The translations under genes and the position numbers were made by a program. Shown in pieces: positions 1 to 8,717 of a stretch of 64,000 bases of DNA (the stretch's first letter is position 1; the number at the start of each line of letters is the position of its first letter). The notes beneath the pieces are model-generated. The model ran no database searches, was not told the origin of the DNA, and was given only the letters and a program-made list of their open reading frames with translations. The stretch is from Acidobacteriota bacterium (GTDB lineage: Bacteria; Acidobacteriota; Terriglobia; Terriglobales; Acidobacteriaceae), in NCBI GenBank assembly GCA_013289765.1, contig JABCZI010000017.1:1-64000 (forward strand), in the 5' to 3' direction.

Positions 1-60
1 TTTGCCGCTACGGTGCTAACCTTCTTCATTGCCGGTCTCCTTTATCTCTTGTGCCTCTGA
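1..60 (+). CDS. C-terminal end of a membrane protein (cut by window edge)
   Basis: Reading from base 1 in frame 1 gives 19 residues, almost all hydrophobic (it ends GLLYLLCL), followed by a TGA stop at 58-60. This looks like the last transmembrane helix of a protein that begins left of the window. It is too short to assign to a family. An unrelated open frame of this length could occur by chance, so the call rests on the hydrophobic composition and on the empty stretch after the stop. Confidence 0.4.
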   Translation, partial: FAATVLTFFIAGLLYLLCL

Positions 61-344
61 GCACGTCGATAACTTGGGAGCGTACACCGCATCCCGTCCG
101 GAGACCGGCCTTCTCATCCCATCTGTTAGCGATAGTTGACAATTTCTGCTGACCGACGACTTAGAAGAATCTTCTCCACAATACTCGTTTTTTTCACCGC
201 ACAGAGGGGCTCTTCCCCTGCTTCTTTGGGCCGCGCGAGGTTTGCGTTATCGGCAATCATTCCCTATCATCAAGTGGTTTCGCGCTATTTTCTCCATTTC
301 TTCGGGTTACGTTGCGTCCGCAAGTCTCTAAGGTGGAAAGACGC

Positions 345-3098
345 ATGCCTGACACTCCCGATGACACGACTCTGAGCCAGAGTGCCGTCCAGAGATCTTT
401 CACTGTCATCGGCCCCTATCGGCTAACCACGATGCTGGGCGCAGGCGGCATGGGCGAAGTCTGGCGGGCCGAGCAGACTGAGCCCATTCATCGTACCGTT
501 GCCCTGAAGCTGATCAAGGCAGGAATGGATACGCGGGCCGTGGTGGCGCGCTTCGACTCGGAGCGGCAGGCTCTCGCTTTGATGGAGCATCCGAACATCG
601 CCAAGGTTTTCGAGGCGGGCGCCACACCGGAGGGCCGGTCGTATTTCGTAATGGAGTATGTGCATGGCTTTCCCATCACCGACTATTGCGACAGGCATCG
701 GCTCACGATTAAGGAACGCCTGGGCTTGTTCATGCAGGTGTGCGACGGGGCACAGCATGCGCACCAGAAGGCAATCATCCATCGCGATCTGAAGCCCTCC
801 AACGTGCTGGTGGAAGAAGTAGACGACAAGCCCGTGCCCAAAATCATTGACTTCGGGCTGGCCAAGGCGATGGGGCAGCAGCTCACCGAGCTGACTTTGT
901 TTACGGAAGCGGGAGCGATGCTGGGCACGCCGGACTACATGAGTCCGGAGCAGGCCGACCGCAACGAGGGCAACATTGACACTCGCACCGATGTGTACTC
1001 CCTGGGCGTGATTCTGTACGAATTGCTGGTAGGCGAACTGCCCATCGGATCGCGGGAGCTGCGCGCGGCGGGAATCGAAGCCATGCTGCAGAAGATCTGC
1101 GAGCAGGAGCCGCTGCGTCCCAGCACGAAACTCAAATCTTTGGGTCCGTCCGCGAAAGATTCGGCGGAAAGACGCAAGGAGGCGCCTGAGTCGCTGGAGC
1201 GGCATCTGCGCGGCGATCTGGACTGGATCACGATCAAGGCGTTAGAGAAGGATCGCTCCAGACGATACGGTTCCGCTTCCGACCTGGCGGGCGACCTGCA
1301 ACGCTATCTGCACGACCAGCCGGTTTCTGCCGGACCGCCGAGCGCCAGCTATCGAGCACACAAGTTTATCCGGCGGCATCGCTTCGGGGTCGGAGTGGCC
1401 GCGGCGGCGGTGGTGGTGTTGATTGGGTTTGCGACCACCATGGCCCTGCAAGCCCGCCGCATTGCCAGGGAGCGGGACCGGGCAAACCGGATAGCCGATT
1501 TCATGACACAGATGTTCAGGGTTTCAGATCCGAGCGAGGCGCTGGGGAACTCGATCACCGCGCGAACGATTCTGGACACAGCGTCGAATGAAATCCGGGC
1601 CGGTTTGACCAAAGATCCCGAGGTGCAGTCGGAGTTGATGTTCACCATGGCCCGCACCTACGCCAGCTTGGGACTTTACGCCACCGCGCACAATTTGTCC
1701 TCCGCCGCTCTCGAGAGCCGTCGGCGCAGGCTCGGGCCTGATGACCGCAAGACATTGGAGTCCCTGGCGCAGCTCGCCTGGCTTCTTGACCGGGAGGGAA
1801 ATGACGCGGAGGCCGAGAAACTGATCGACCAGGCGATCGCGCGGTCGCGCCAGGTTCTTGGACCCGACGATCCAGTCACGCTGGAGGCGATGGATCGCCG
1901 TGAAGTCATCCTGCAAAAGATGGCCCGCTTCGAAGAAGCAGAAAAGTTCGGGCGCGAATTGGTCGAACGCACAAGCAGCCGGCTTGGTCCGGAAGATCCG
2001 CAGACACTGCGCGCAATGGTAAGCCTTGCTGACGCGTTAAGTTTTCAGGGCCGCAACGCGGAGGCGGAAGGAATCTATCGCAACGCACTGGCGATCGAGC
2101 AGCGTGTGCTCGGTCCCGAACATCCTCAAACGCTTGGCACCATGCACAATCTGGCCAACAGGATTCAGGAGCAAGGGCGCTATGCCGAGGCCGAGGGCCT
2201 TTATCGGGAAACGCTGGCCATTGAACAACGAGTGCTTGGGCCCGAACATCCCGATACCGCCGATACCATGACGGCGATGGCCAACACACTCTACTATCAG
2301 GGTCACTCGGCCGACGCGGAGAAATGGTATCGCTCGGCGCTGGCCATTGAGCAGAAGGCGCTGGGGCCCGACAACCCTTCCATGACCAGGCCGCTGGAAG
2401 GCCTCGCCAATGCGCTGTCTGCAAACGGAGACTACGCTCAGGCGGAAAAAATTGATCGCCAGATTCTTGAAATTCGCACGCGCAAGCTTGGTCCAGAACA
2501 CACCGACACGCTGCTATCGAAATACAACATCGGAGACATTCTCTACCAGGAAGGCAATCTGCCCGAAGCCGAAAAATTAATCCGCGAGGCATTCGACGCC
2601 CAAAGCCGTGTGCTTGGACCAGCGAATGCAGATACGCTGGCCTCGAAGGCGGAACTCGCACGAATCCTAATCCGAAAGGGTAAGTATCGGGAGGCGGAGG
2701 AAATGGCCCGGCAAGCCTTCGAGGCCCAGGTCCGCACCCTCGGGCCTCTGCATCTCGACACGCTCAACTCCCTGCAATTCCTAGGAACGGCGATGGTCTA
2801 CAACCATCGTTATGAAGACGCGAAAAAGCTCTTCGCACACACCTTCGAAAATGCGCCGAAAGCCCAGGAAGGCAATGTTTCACTCGGCTGGTATAGCTTT
2901 GCTTGCGTAGCTGCAGCCGCTCACGACCGCGATGCCGCGGTTGAGCATTTACGAGAAGCGGTCGACCACGGGTACAAGGACATAGACCACATGCGAACCG
3001 ACGACGACCTGAAATTTCTTCGCGGCTACCCCCGCTTTGAGGCATTTCTTAGCGAAGCTAAGAAGCACACCGACGCGGCTGCGCGGCAACCCAACTGA
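345..3098 (+). CDS. Transmembrane Ser/Thr protein kinase with C-terminal TPR array
   Basis: A PknB-type kinase of 917 residues that should phosphorylate proteins on Ser/Thr at the inner membrane. The glycine loop LGAGGMGEV starts at residue 31, the ATP lysine is K55, the catalytic HRDLKPSN is at 146-153 and DFG at 169-171, so the kinase looks active. GTPDYMSPEQ marks the activation segment. A single transmembrane helix lies near residues 347-370. It is followed by about nine 42-residue TPRs with the recurring LGPEHPxTL signature of the kinesin-light-chain-like (TPR_10/12) type, which probably bind a partner outside the membrane. I chose the ATG at 345 because AGGTGG precedes it; an upstream in-frame TTG at 312 has no such site. 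It stands alone, with no operon partner. Confidence 0.93.
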   Translation: MPDTPDDTTLSQSAVQRSFTVIGPYRLTTMLGAGGMGEVWRAEQTEPIHRTVALKLIKAGMDTRAVVARFDSERQALALMEHPNIAKVFEAGATPEGRSYFVMEYVHGFPITDYCDRHRLTIKERLGLFMQVCDGAQHAHQKAIIHRDLKPSNVLVEEVDDKPVPKIIDFGLAKAMGQQLTELTLFTEAGAMLGTPDYMSPEQADRNEGNIDTRTDVYSLGVILYELLVGELPIGSRELRAAGIEAMLQKICEQEPLRPSTKLKSLGPSAKDSAERRKEAPESLERHLRGDLDWITIKALEKDRSRRYGSASDLAGDLQRYLHDQPVSAGPPSASYRAHKFIRRHRFGVGVAAAAVVVLIGFATTMALQARRIARERDRANRIADFMTQMFRVSDPSEALGNSITARTILDTASNEIRAGLTKDPEVQSELMFTMARTYASLGLYATAHNLSSAALESRRRRLGPDDRKTLESLAQLAWLLDREGNDAEAEKLIDQAIARSRQVLGPDDPVTLEAMDRREVILQKMARFEEAEKFGRELVERTSSRLGPEDPQTLRAMVSLADALSFQGRNAEAEGIYRNALAIEQRVLGPEHPQTLGTMHNLANRIQEQGRYAEAEGLYRETLAIEQRVLGPEHPDTADTMTAMANTLYYQGHSADAEKWYRSALAIEQKALGPDNPSMTRPLEGLANALSANGDYAQAEKIDRQILEIRTRKLGPEHTDTLLSKYNIGDILYQEGNLPEAEKLIREAFDAQSRVLGPANADTLASKAELARILIRKGKYREAEEMARQAFEAQVRTLGPLHLDTLNSLQFLGTAMVYNHRYEDAKKLFAHTFENAPKAQEGNVSLGWYSFACVAAAAHDRDAAVEHLREAVDHGYKDIDHMRTDDDLKFLRGYPRFEAFLSEAKKHTDAAARQPN

Positions 3099-3163
3099 CT
3101 ATTTCTCCCCGCAACCCAAGTTTGCGTGGCACCAGGTCAGATTGTTGGCGTAAGATCGCCATA

Positions 3164-3520
3164 TCATTTATTGAGGACGCCTAGTGTTTGCAGGACCCAT
3201 TCAACGTTGAAATGGTCCTCGCCCGTGAGTTGTGGGAAGTAGGCTTCCAGCGCCTGAATCAAAGGCTCGTCAAAATGCGCCATGCGGGGGCCCTCTCCGC
3301 TGCACGAAAACATCTCCCAGTAAGCTCGTGCGAAGGCCGCAGCGCCGACACTCGACGCGAGCGCCGCGCCACGGTAGGCGTCATGGACGGATCCGCCACA
3401 TTGAGAAGAGCCAACGGCCCTCCAGTAGCGATTTGCTAATTCGAGGTTTGTCGGGTCTTTCTTTAGACTCCGTCTAAGGACTCGGACTTCCTTCTCCCGG
3501 CGCTCCAAATCTCCTTGCAC
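3164..3520 (-). CDS. Conserved hypothetical protein
   Basis: A 118-residue protein, probably soluble and cytoplasmic, with no signal peptide or membrane segment. The start is a GTG preceded by GTGAGG about 7 bases upstream. The N-terminal half (LRRSLKKDPTNLELANRYW) reads like a TPR-style helix pair. The middle has the small-residue pattern of a helical bundle. Function is unknown. It is the first of a group of small genes between the kinase and tRNA-Glu that look accessory. The amphipathic periodicity and the absence of a credible alternative frame support it as a real gene. Confidence 0.6.
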   Translation of the reverse strand: MQGDLERREKEVRVLRRSLKKDPTNLELANRYWRAVGSSQCGGSVHDAYRGAALASSVGAAAFARAYWEMFSCSGEGPRMAHFDEPLIQALEAYFPQLTGEDHFNVEWVLQTLGVLNK

Positions 3521-3626
3521 GGAAATACCTCACGGCAGATTGTGCTGCGGAGGGCCAGCCACGGTTGAAACATCGCGGTCACACTCATTGTCGGGGTCAA
3601 TGAACCCTATGGCCCGATTTCAGCAG

Positions 3627-3899
3627 CTACCATTGGGGCGGCCTAGAGAGTTCTCGGTCAAGCATTTCCGTAATTGAGGGTGGTAGGATGCCGTTCCGCG
3701 CTGCTGTGCTTACCTCCGGGGTTCCGACCAGCAGATACCTACATGCGTATCGGTTCGCGGACTCCTTCCGTATTCCATGTGCGCGAAAACAGAGCGTGTA
3801 CTCTGACCCGGTCGGAAACATCTCAGCAAGGAAACAGCGATAACGAGTTCTCGAATACTCGTCCAACAGTTTGAAACAGTTCGTCTCTTCTGCGGTCAT
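3627..3899 (-). CDS. Hypothetical protein, translationally coupled
   Basis: A 90-residue protein of unknown function, probably cytoplasmic. Its ATG overlaps the TGA of the upstream small membrane protein gene (TGATG), which implies one transcript and translational coupling. It contains four cysteines and many aromatic and arginine residues, but no motif I recognise. The coupling is the best reason to treat both frames as genes. Base composition here is less GC-rich than in the flanking kinase and ccm genes. Confidence 0.5.
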   Translation of the reverse strand: MTAEETNCFKLLDEYSRTRYRCFLAEMFPTGSEYTLCFRAHGIRKESANRYACRYLLVGTPEVSTAARNGILPPSITEMLDRELSRPPQW

Positions 3900-4096
3900 C
3901 AGCGCCTAGAGAAGTGCAAAAGGAGCGCTACCGCTAGGCCGAGAGGCACGGCTCCGAGTAAAAAAATCGGCGCGAGAGTGGGCATGCTAACGAGGCCGAG
4001 GACTACAAATCCCGCCGCGATTGCAATTCCCACAACTCCCGAGTCCACTTGCATTACACGCCACGGGCCGGGGTGCGGTTTCCTGTCGTCACGCAT
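3899..4096 (-). CDS. Small two-helix membrane protein
   Basis: A 65-residue protein with a short charged N-terminus (to about residue 20), then two hydrophobic helices near 20-37 and 42-60, ending in RR. It should sit in the inner membrane as a hairpin. Its stop codon overlaps the next gene's start, forming a two-gene unit. The ribosome site before the ATG is weak. Function is unknown; small hairpin proteins like this are found in toxin, immunity and accessory contexts, but nothing here decides between them. Confidence 0.5.
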   Translation of the reverse strand: MRDDRKPHPGPWRVMQVDSGVVGIAIAAGFVVLGLVSMPTLAPIFLLGAVPLGLAVALLLHFSRR

Positions 4097-4210
4097 AGCT
4101 TTATTGTGTCACTGTTCTGAGCCAGAGGGAGCCTCCGAACCGATAACTGTCGTAACAGTGCGAATACGGATTACCGGGGCGGATTACTTTTTAGGAAAAA
4201 TACCTCACGT

Positions 4211-4602
4211 TCAATACTTACTGATTACGCCAAGCCTGATGTAGCCGGCGCGAATGGCGAGCAGTTTCCAGGTGATGCTCGTGTCTTGGCTTACAAGGCG
4301 TAGGATTTCTCGGTCGGGTGCTTTGAGGAGCCGGTCGAGCCGCACGTCATGCTTTTGGACGCTGGTGTAACTGAGATTGTGGCACGCTCTGCACGCAAAA
4401 ACCGACAAATGCGTCGGCCTGTAAAGTTTGAAGGCTCTGCCGCCACACCCTGAACAGAGTAGGCACAAGCGTCGGCCGCCTCCGGAGTAGCCACGGTAGT
4501 GAACGGGAGGCCAATCCTGCGACAGCACGAAGTATCCGACACCTTGACAATCTCGCAATCCTCTACGACAACACGCTTGATTATGTTCGGCGGTCGGCCC
4601 AT
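4211..4602 (-). pseudogene. Frameshifted zinc-ribbon protein gene
   Basis: Two overlapping minus-strand frames together resemble one known type of small zinc-ribbon protein. Frame A, from the ATG at 4602, gives MGRPPNIIKRVVVEDCEIV, which matches the usual start of that type. Near 4536-4545 the sensible reading switches to frame B, which carries CLLCSGCGGRAFKLYRP and then ACRACHNLSYTS, a two-knuckle CxxC zinc ribbon, and runs to the stop at 4211. A frame B start at 4615 exists but gives an unlikely N-terminus. I infer a single indel. A sequencing error would restore an intact gene of about 130 residues. Function of the type is unknown. Confidence 0.55.
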
Positions 4603-4753
4603 AGGTTTTCTCCAAGAAGTCTTCGGCCCCTGTGCCTCAAATTGTGCCCCCTACTTGCCGCTACTGTGCTCCACAAAGTGATACGGTGTGTTTTGAGGAA
4701 ATCGAGGCGTGTGCGGCAAGTGCAGGAAATAACAGGAGATGACAGCAAGAAGT

Positions 4754-4828
4754 TGGTAGCGCTACCGGGAATCGAACCCGGGTTTGAAGATTGAGAATCT
4801 TCCGTCCTAACCCCTAGACGATAGCGCC
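4754..4828 (-). tRNA. tRNA-Glu (anticodon CTC)
   Basis: The minus strand folds as a full cloverleaf. The acceptor arm GGCGCTA pairs with TAGCGCT (the terminal pair is G-U). The anticodon stem GAAGA/TCTTC encloses the loop TTCTCAA with anticodon CTC, reading GAG codons. The T arm carries GGTTCGATTCC. The discriminator is A and the CCA end is encoded in the DNA. Its 3' end points toward the accessory patch at 3.1-4.7 kb, the side where integrating elements usually insert. Confidence 0.96.
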
Positions 4829-4843
4829 ATCTCGAGAGCTTCG

Positions 4844-4849
4844 ATTATA
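4844..4849 (-). promoter_or_regulatory. -10 box for tRNA-Glu
   Basis: A perfect TATAAT on the minus strand ends 15 bases before the first base of tRNA-Glu, so transcription would start a few bases upstream of the mature 5' end. The -35 region is poor: only TGACC/ACAAAA-like sequence lies at the expected distance. Confidence 0.6.
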
Positions 4850-5037
4850 GCAAGCCTTCGCGGTCATTTTGTTTCGCCGCAGGCAGGTTTCCACAGCTTC
4901 GAAAGGTCTATACTACAGTCACTCCGCCACCCCAAAAATTCAATCGCTCTTTTAGACATTCTGGGATCAGGTGTATGTGGTTCGCAGAACAACTCAATTC
5001 ATTCCTCACTTTAGGTGAATGCAAGGAGTATCCAATT

Positions 5038-5427
5038 ATGGCCAGATCGAAGTCTATTCCAGGGAGCAAGCCTACTAGTAATAAAGAGCAAACTGTGGCC
5101 GGCGATGGGATTAACTCACTCGACGTGAAGTCAACTCCAAAGGAAATGCCGCCCCAGGAATCCAGGCAAGGGTCGACGCCTGAGCCACAGGCGAGACTTG
5201 CCGCCGAATCCAATGCTACCAAACAAGTAAAAGCCGAGCCCCGCAAGCTGGAAGTTGTGAAGAACGAATCTCGGAAGAATCTGGTTCCCATCAATCTGGA
5301 AGATGAGATCCGGCAACGCGCGTTTGAACTCTACCAGCAGCGCGGATCACGACCAGGAAGCGAAGCCGAGGACTGGTTAGCCGCCGAAGACGAGATCCGC
5401 CAGCGCTACCGCCAGCAAAGCGCTTAG
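5038..5427 (+). CDS. DUF2934 domain protein
   Basis: A 129-residue cytoplasmic protein. Residues 1 to about 80 are a low-complexity, Lys/Pro/Ser/Glu-rich linker with no predicted fold. The C-terminal 40 residues (DEIRQRAFELYQQRG, then EAEDWLAAEDEIRQRY) are a clear DUF2934 helical hairpin, common in Acidobacteria and Proteobacteria and of unknown role. The ATG at 5038 has AAGGAG nine bases upstream, so the in-frame upstream start at 4975 is unlikely. A strong terminator follows, so it is a single-gene transcript. Confidence 0.85.
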   Translation: MARSKSIPGSKPTSNKEQTVAGDGINSLDVKSTPKEMPPQESRQGSTPEPQARLAAESNATKQVKAEPRKLEVVKNESRKNLVPINLEDEIRQRAFELYQQRGSRPGSEAEDWLAAEDEIRQRYRQQSA

Positions 5428-5452
5428 CCACGGGACACGTCAGCAGAAAAAG

Positions 5453-5481
5453 CGGCGGCTGAAAACTCGCCGCCGTTCTTT
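5453..5481 (+). terminator. Rho-independent terminator after DUF2934 gene
   Basis: A perfect 7-bp stem, CGGCGGC/GCCGCCG, encloses the loop TGAAAACTC and is followed by TTCTTT. It begins 26 bases after the DUF2934 stop codon and isolates that gene from ccmF downstream. Confidence 0.75.
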
Positions 5482-5621
5482 CCTGCGATTGCTTACGCCT
5501 TAAAGATTTTTGAGCCGGCCTGTTATCCTTTCCAGACGTAGAACATCCTTAAAGATTGTGAACGGCCCTCACCGGTTGCCACGCAGGTTCGTTTCTGAAA
5601 AAATAGGCTCGAGTTCCCAAG

Positions 5622-7778
5622 ATGGCGGAAATTGGTAGTTTCGCACTGCTTCTCGCTTTGGCGCTGAGCGTATACACGTTCGTTGCCGGGATCGTCGCGC
5701 TGGCCTTCCAAAAGCAAACCCCTCAACCCGCGCCACAATCGGGGAGTCAAATCACCCATCGCAGCGGTGCGTCTGCGTCTGTCAACGACAGCTCGCTCGT
5801 CGCCTTGCTCCGCCGCGGTTCCGAGCGCATCGGCGAAACTGCACGCCGCGCCGGCATCGCTACTTTCGCTGCGGTCTTTCTCGCTGCAGTCGTCCTCGTT
5901 CTCTGCGCCTTCCGCGACGACTTTTCCATTGCATACATTTTTCATCACAGTAACCGCGATCTCTCCGGTCCTTATAAGTTCGCTGTACTGTGGTCCGGCC
6001 AGGAAGGTTCGCTGCTGTTCTGGTCATTGCTGCTCGCAGCCTACGGATTCGTCCTGCGTCTCCGCTACAAAACTGACCCGCGGCTCTTTGCCTACGCCTC
6101 GGTTGTCCTCGCAGGAGTGCAAATCTTTTTCTTGATGCTGGTGAATTTCGCCGCGAATCCCTTTGGCATTCTCGAAGGCCCGCTGCGCCCGGACGGAAGC
6201 GGCTTGAATCCTCTCCTGCAATATCCCGAGATGGTGATTCATCCGCCCATGCTTTATCTCGGCTACGTCGGCTTCACCGTCCCCTTTGCCTTCGCGCTGG
6301 GCGCGCTGATCATGAAATACCCCGGCGAGAAGTGGATCCACATCACCCGCCGCTGGACCATGGTCACCTGGGCCTTCCTTACCTGTGGCGTTTTTCTCGG
6401 CGCGCACTGGGCCTACTCCGTGCTCGGCTGGGGCGGCTACTGGGGATGGGATCCCGTCGAGAACGCTTCACTCATGCCCTGGCTCACCGGCACCGCCTTT
6501 CTGCACTCCGTCATGATGCAGGAAAAGCGCGGCATGCTGAAGATGTGGAACATGTGGCTGGTCTTCGCCACATTCTGGCTCGCCATCCTCGGAACGTTCC
6601 TCACTCGCAGCGGGATCATCAGCTCCGTGCATGCCTTCGCACAATCTTCTATCGGCGGTTGGTTTGCCTGGTTTCTTGCACTCAGTTTCGTCGTGTTCGT
6701 TTTCTTCTTTTTCAAAAACAAATCGCATCTGATCAGCGAGCACAAACTCGAATCGCTGATGTCGCGCGAATCCAGTTTCCTGTTTAACAATCTGCTTTTC
6801 GTTCTGCTCTGTTTCACAGTGCTTTGGGGAACCTGGTTTCCGAAAATCTCCGAACTCGTGCAAGGCAATAAGGTCACCGTCGGTGGACCGTTCTACAACC
6901 GCGTCGCGATCCCGGTCGCGCTGCTGCTTCTCATACTCACGGCCATAGGCCCGCTCCTGGCCTGGCGCAAGACTTCCCTCGAAAGCCTGAAGCGCAACTT
7001 CTTGTGGCCGACCGTCGGCGCGATTGCAGTCGCCATCTTTTTGATGCTGACCCCTCAGAAGTGGGGAGCGCCCTTCGGCCTCAAGCCCTGGCAGGACATT
7101 GCTTATTTCTATTCGCTGATGGCGATCGGTCTTTCGGTGCTCGTAACGCTCACCGTCGCCAGCGAGTTCTACCGCGGCGGTCGCGTGATCTCGAAGCACA
7201 CCGGACAGAACATGTTCGCTTCGATGGTGCAACTCACCCATCGCAATACGAGACGCTATGGCGGATACATTGTCCACTTCGGAGTCGTCGTGGTCATCAT
7301 CGGCTTCGCCGGATCCGCTTTTAATCAGGATAAAGAAATGGAGATGAAAAGCGGCGACAAGCTGACCATCGGCGCCTATACGCTGGTCTGCCGCTCCTCC
7401 ACCGAAGACGACAACCCGAACTATTTCAGCCAGTGGGCAATCCTCGATGTGTACAAAGGCGGCAAGCAGATTGACGCGATGACGCCCGAGCGCCGCTTCT
7501 ATCACGCCAGCCAACAGACTTCGACGATGCCCTTTATCCGCTCAACTCTCAACGAGGATCTCTATCTGGTATTTGAGGGAGTGAATCAGGATAATGGTCG
7601 CCCCATTCTCCGGGCGCACCTGAATCCATTAGTGATGTGGGTTTGGATGGGTGTGTGGATTATTCTGGGTGGAACTATTCTGGCTCTGGTTCCGAACGCC
7701 CCAGCGCCGGTGCGTGTTCCCGCACCCGCTCGACTGCAACAGCAGGCGCAGCCCGCTCCCGTAGCCACAGGAGACTAA
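5622..7778 (+). CDS. ccmF: Cytochrome c heme lyase subunit CcmF
   Basis: A polytopic inner-membrane protein of 718 residues. CcmF receives heme from holo-CcmE and, with CcmH, attaches it to the CxxCH of apocytochrome c on the periplasmic side. The tryptophan-rich WWD motif WGGYWGWDPVEN is at 270-281, and conserved HPP (207-209) and other family segments are intact. About fifteen hydrophobic helices are spread along the chain. Residues 32-75 are an unusual Pro/Ser/Gln-rich insertion between helix 1 and helix 2. The ribosome site is weak. It heads a ccmF-ccmH-ccmI-like group; the other ccm genes lie 20 kb away in the same window. Confidence 0.96.
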   Translation: MAEIGSFALLLALALSVYTFVAGIVALAFQKQTPQPAPQSGSQITHRSGASASVNDSSLVALLRRGSERIGETARRAGIATFAAVFLAAVVLVLCAFRDDFSIAYIFHHSNRDLSGPYKFAVLWSGQEGSLLFWSLLLAAYGFVLRLRYKTDPRLFAYASVVLAGVQIFFLMLVNFAANPFGILEGPLRPDGSGLNPLLQYPEMVIHPPMLYLGYVGFTVPFAFALGALIMKYPGEKWIHITRRWTMVTWAFLTCGVFLGAHWAYSVLGWGGYWGWDPVENASLMPWLTGTAFLHSVMMQEKRGMLKMWNMWLVFATFWLAILGTFLTRSGIISSVHAFAQSSIGGWFAWFLALSFVVFVFFFFKNKSHLISEHKLESLMSRESSFLFNNLLFVLLCFTVLWGTWFPKISELVQGNKVTVGGPFYNRVAIPVALLLLILTAIGPLLAWRKTSLESLKRNFLWPTVGAIAVAIFLMLTPQKWGAPFGLKPWQDIAYFYSLMAIGLSVLVTLTVASEFYRGGRVISKHTGQNMFASMVQLTHRNTRRYGGYIVHFGVVVVIIGFAGSAFNQDKEMEMKSGDKLTIGAYTLVCRSSTEDDNPNYFSQWAILDVYKGGKQIDAMTPERRFYHASQQTSTMPFIRSTLNEDLYLVFEGVNQDNGRPILRAHLNPLVMWVWMGVWIILGGTILALVPNAPAPVRVPAPARLQQQAQPAPVATGD

Positions 7779-7816
7779 CGTCACCTGGGCGGTGTTGAGT
7801 GCAGGAGAAAATGTGG

Positions 7817-7838
7817 GGACAGCCGCCCTCGGCTGTCC
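7817..7838. repeat. GGACAGCCG hairpin repeat, copy 1
   Basis: Perfect 9-bp arms GGACAGCCG and CGGCTGTCC with the loop CCCT, between ccmF and ccmH. The same arms recur at 35227-35248 with the loop AGGA, and the half-site CCGGCTGTCC recurs near 63968. It is an intergenic repeat family and not a T-tailed terminator. It could still attenuate read-through within the ccm operon. Confidence 0.75.
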
Positions 7839-7880
7839 GCCCGGCACGGCCGGTAGCTTTCGATTCCAGAGTCACTGAAG

Positions 7881-8408
7881 ATGTCAGCAAGCAAAGGCTC
7901 AATTACGAATCTGAATCCAAAAACGAAATCGATCCACCGCACACTCAGTGCAGCGAAGGCCCTCCTGCTCTGCGCCGCCGTCTTCGCTCTCCTCGGCGCC
8001 GGCGACCCCGCCACGCGCTTCAGCGAAATCGGTCACCGCATGATGTGTGTCTGCGGCTGCAACCAGATTCTTCTGGAGTGTAATCATGTCGGATGCCCCG
8101 ACTCCGACGGCATGCGCAACGAACTGATGGCATCGGTTTCCCGTGGAGATAGCGACAGCCTGGTGGAGCAAGGCTTCGTACAGAAATATGGACCGACCGT
8201 TCTCGCCGCGCCTACCATGAAGGGATTCGATCGCATGGCCTATATTTTGCCTTTGGTGGCGCTGTTTCTCGGCTTTGGACTGGTCGTGACAATCGTCCGC
8301 ACTTGGAAGAATCGTCCCGCGCCCGCGATTGCGGGTGGCTTGCGCCCCGTCCGCGGCGCCGAACTTGAACAGTTCCGCGATCAAGCCGGCAAAGAGACTG
8401 ATTTATAA
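7881..8408 (+). CDS. ccmH: CcmH-family thiol oxidoreductase
   Basis: A 175-residue membrane protein of System I cytochrome c maturation. CcmH keeps apocytochrome CxxCH thiols reduced for heme attachment. An N-terminal signal or anchor helix spans about 22-40. The redox segment MMCVCGCNQILLECN puts cysteines at 56, 58, 60 and 67, with another at 72, instead of the classic single LRCxxCQ. I recall this cysteine-rich form from Acidobacteria and Deltaproteobacteria. A second helix near 115-135 anchors the C-terminus. The gene is 102 bases after ccmF, separated by a hairpin repeat, and 12 bases before the ccmI-like gene. Confidence 0.88.
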   Translation: MSASKGSITNLNPKTKSIHRTLSAAKALLLCAAVFALLGAGDPATRFSEIGHRMMCVCGCNQILLECNHVGCPDSDGMRNELMASVSRGDSDSLVEQGFVQKYGPTVLAAPTMKGFDRMAYILPLVALFLGFGLVVTIVRTWKNRPAPAIAGGLRPVRGAELEQFRDQAGKETDL

Positions 8409-8420
8409 GAGAGACTATCT

Positions 8421-8717
8421 ATGATGTGGTTGATCATTTGCCTCGCGCTTGCCGTAGCAACTTTCTTCTACGTCTTTTACCTGCCTGGAAGACTTTTTCT
8501 CGGTCCCGAGAAAACCCGCGCCGGCTATCTGCGCGAACGCAAAGATGCTGTCTACGAAAACCTGCGCGACCTGAACTTCGAACACAAAGCCGGCAAAGTG
8601 CCCGACGCAGACTATACTTCCTTGAAGTCTTCGCTCCAGGACGAGGCTGCAACCCTCCTAGCCGAGATCGCCCGCCTGGAAACAAATCCCGTACCGCAAA
8701 AAGGAACCAGATCTTGA
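8421..8717 (+). CDS. CcmI-like small membrane protein
   Basis: A 98-residue protein with one N-terminal transmembrane helix (residues 2-24) and a coiled, charged segment (RKDAVYENLRDLNFEHKAGK, then ADYTSLKSSL). This is the layout of the N-terminal part of CcmI, the apocytochrome chaperone partner of CcmH. The TPR domain of full-length CcmI is absent. GAGAGA precedes the ATG. Its stop overlaps the TTG proposed as the start of the next gene, so the operon continues. Function is inferred from position and helix pattern. Confidence 0.7.
   Translation: MMWLIICLALAVATFFYVFYLPGRLFLGPEKTRAGYLRERKDAVYENLRDLNFEHKAGKVPDADYTSLKSSLQDEAATLLAEIARLETNPVPQKGTRS

Noticed and set aside
31..109. Ten-base inverted repeat GCCGGTCTCC / GGAGACCGGC
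   Set aside because: The arms are about 60 bases apart and one lies inside the partial coding sequence. There is no tract or second copy to suggest function.
423..1205. Open frame of 260 codons antisense to the first kinase
   Set aside because: It is fully covered by an unmistakable kinase domain on the plus strand and shows no family features.
6468..7514. Open frame of 348 codons antisense to ccmF
   Set aside because: It lies wholly within ccmF on the other strand, and its composition is the mirror of GC-rich codon use. No ribosome site or motif supports it.
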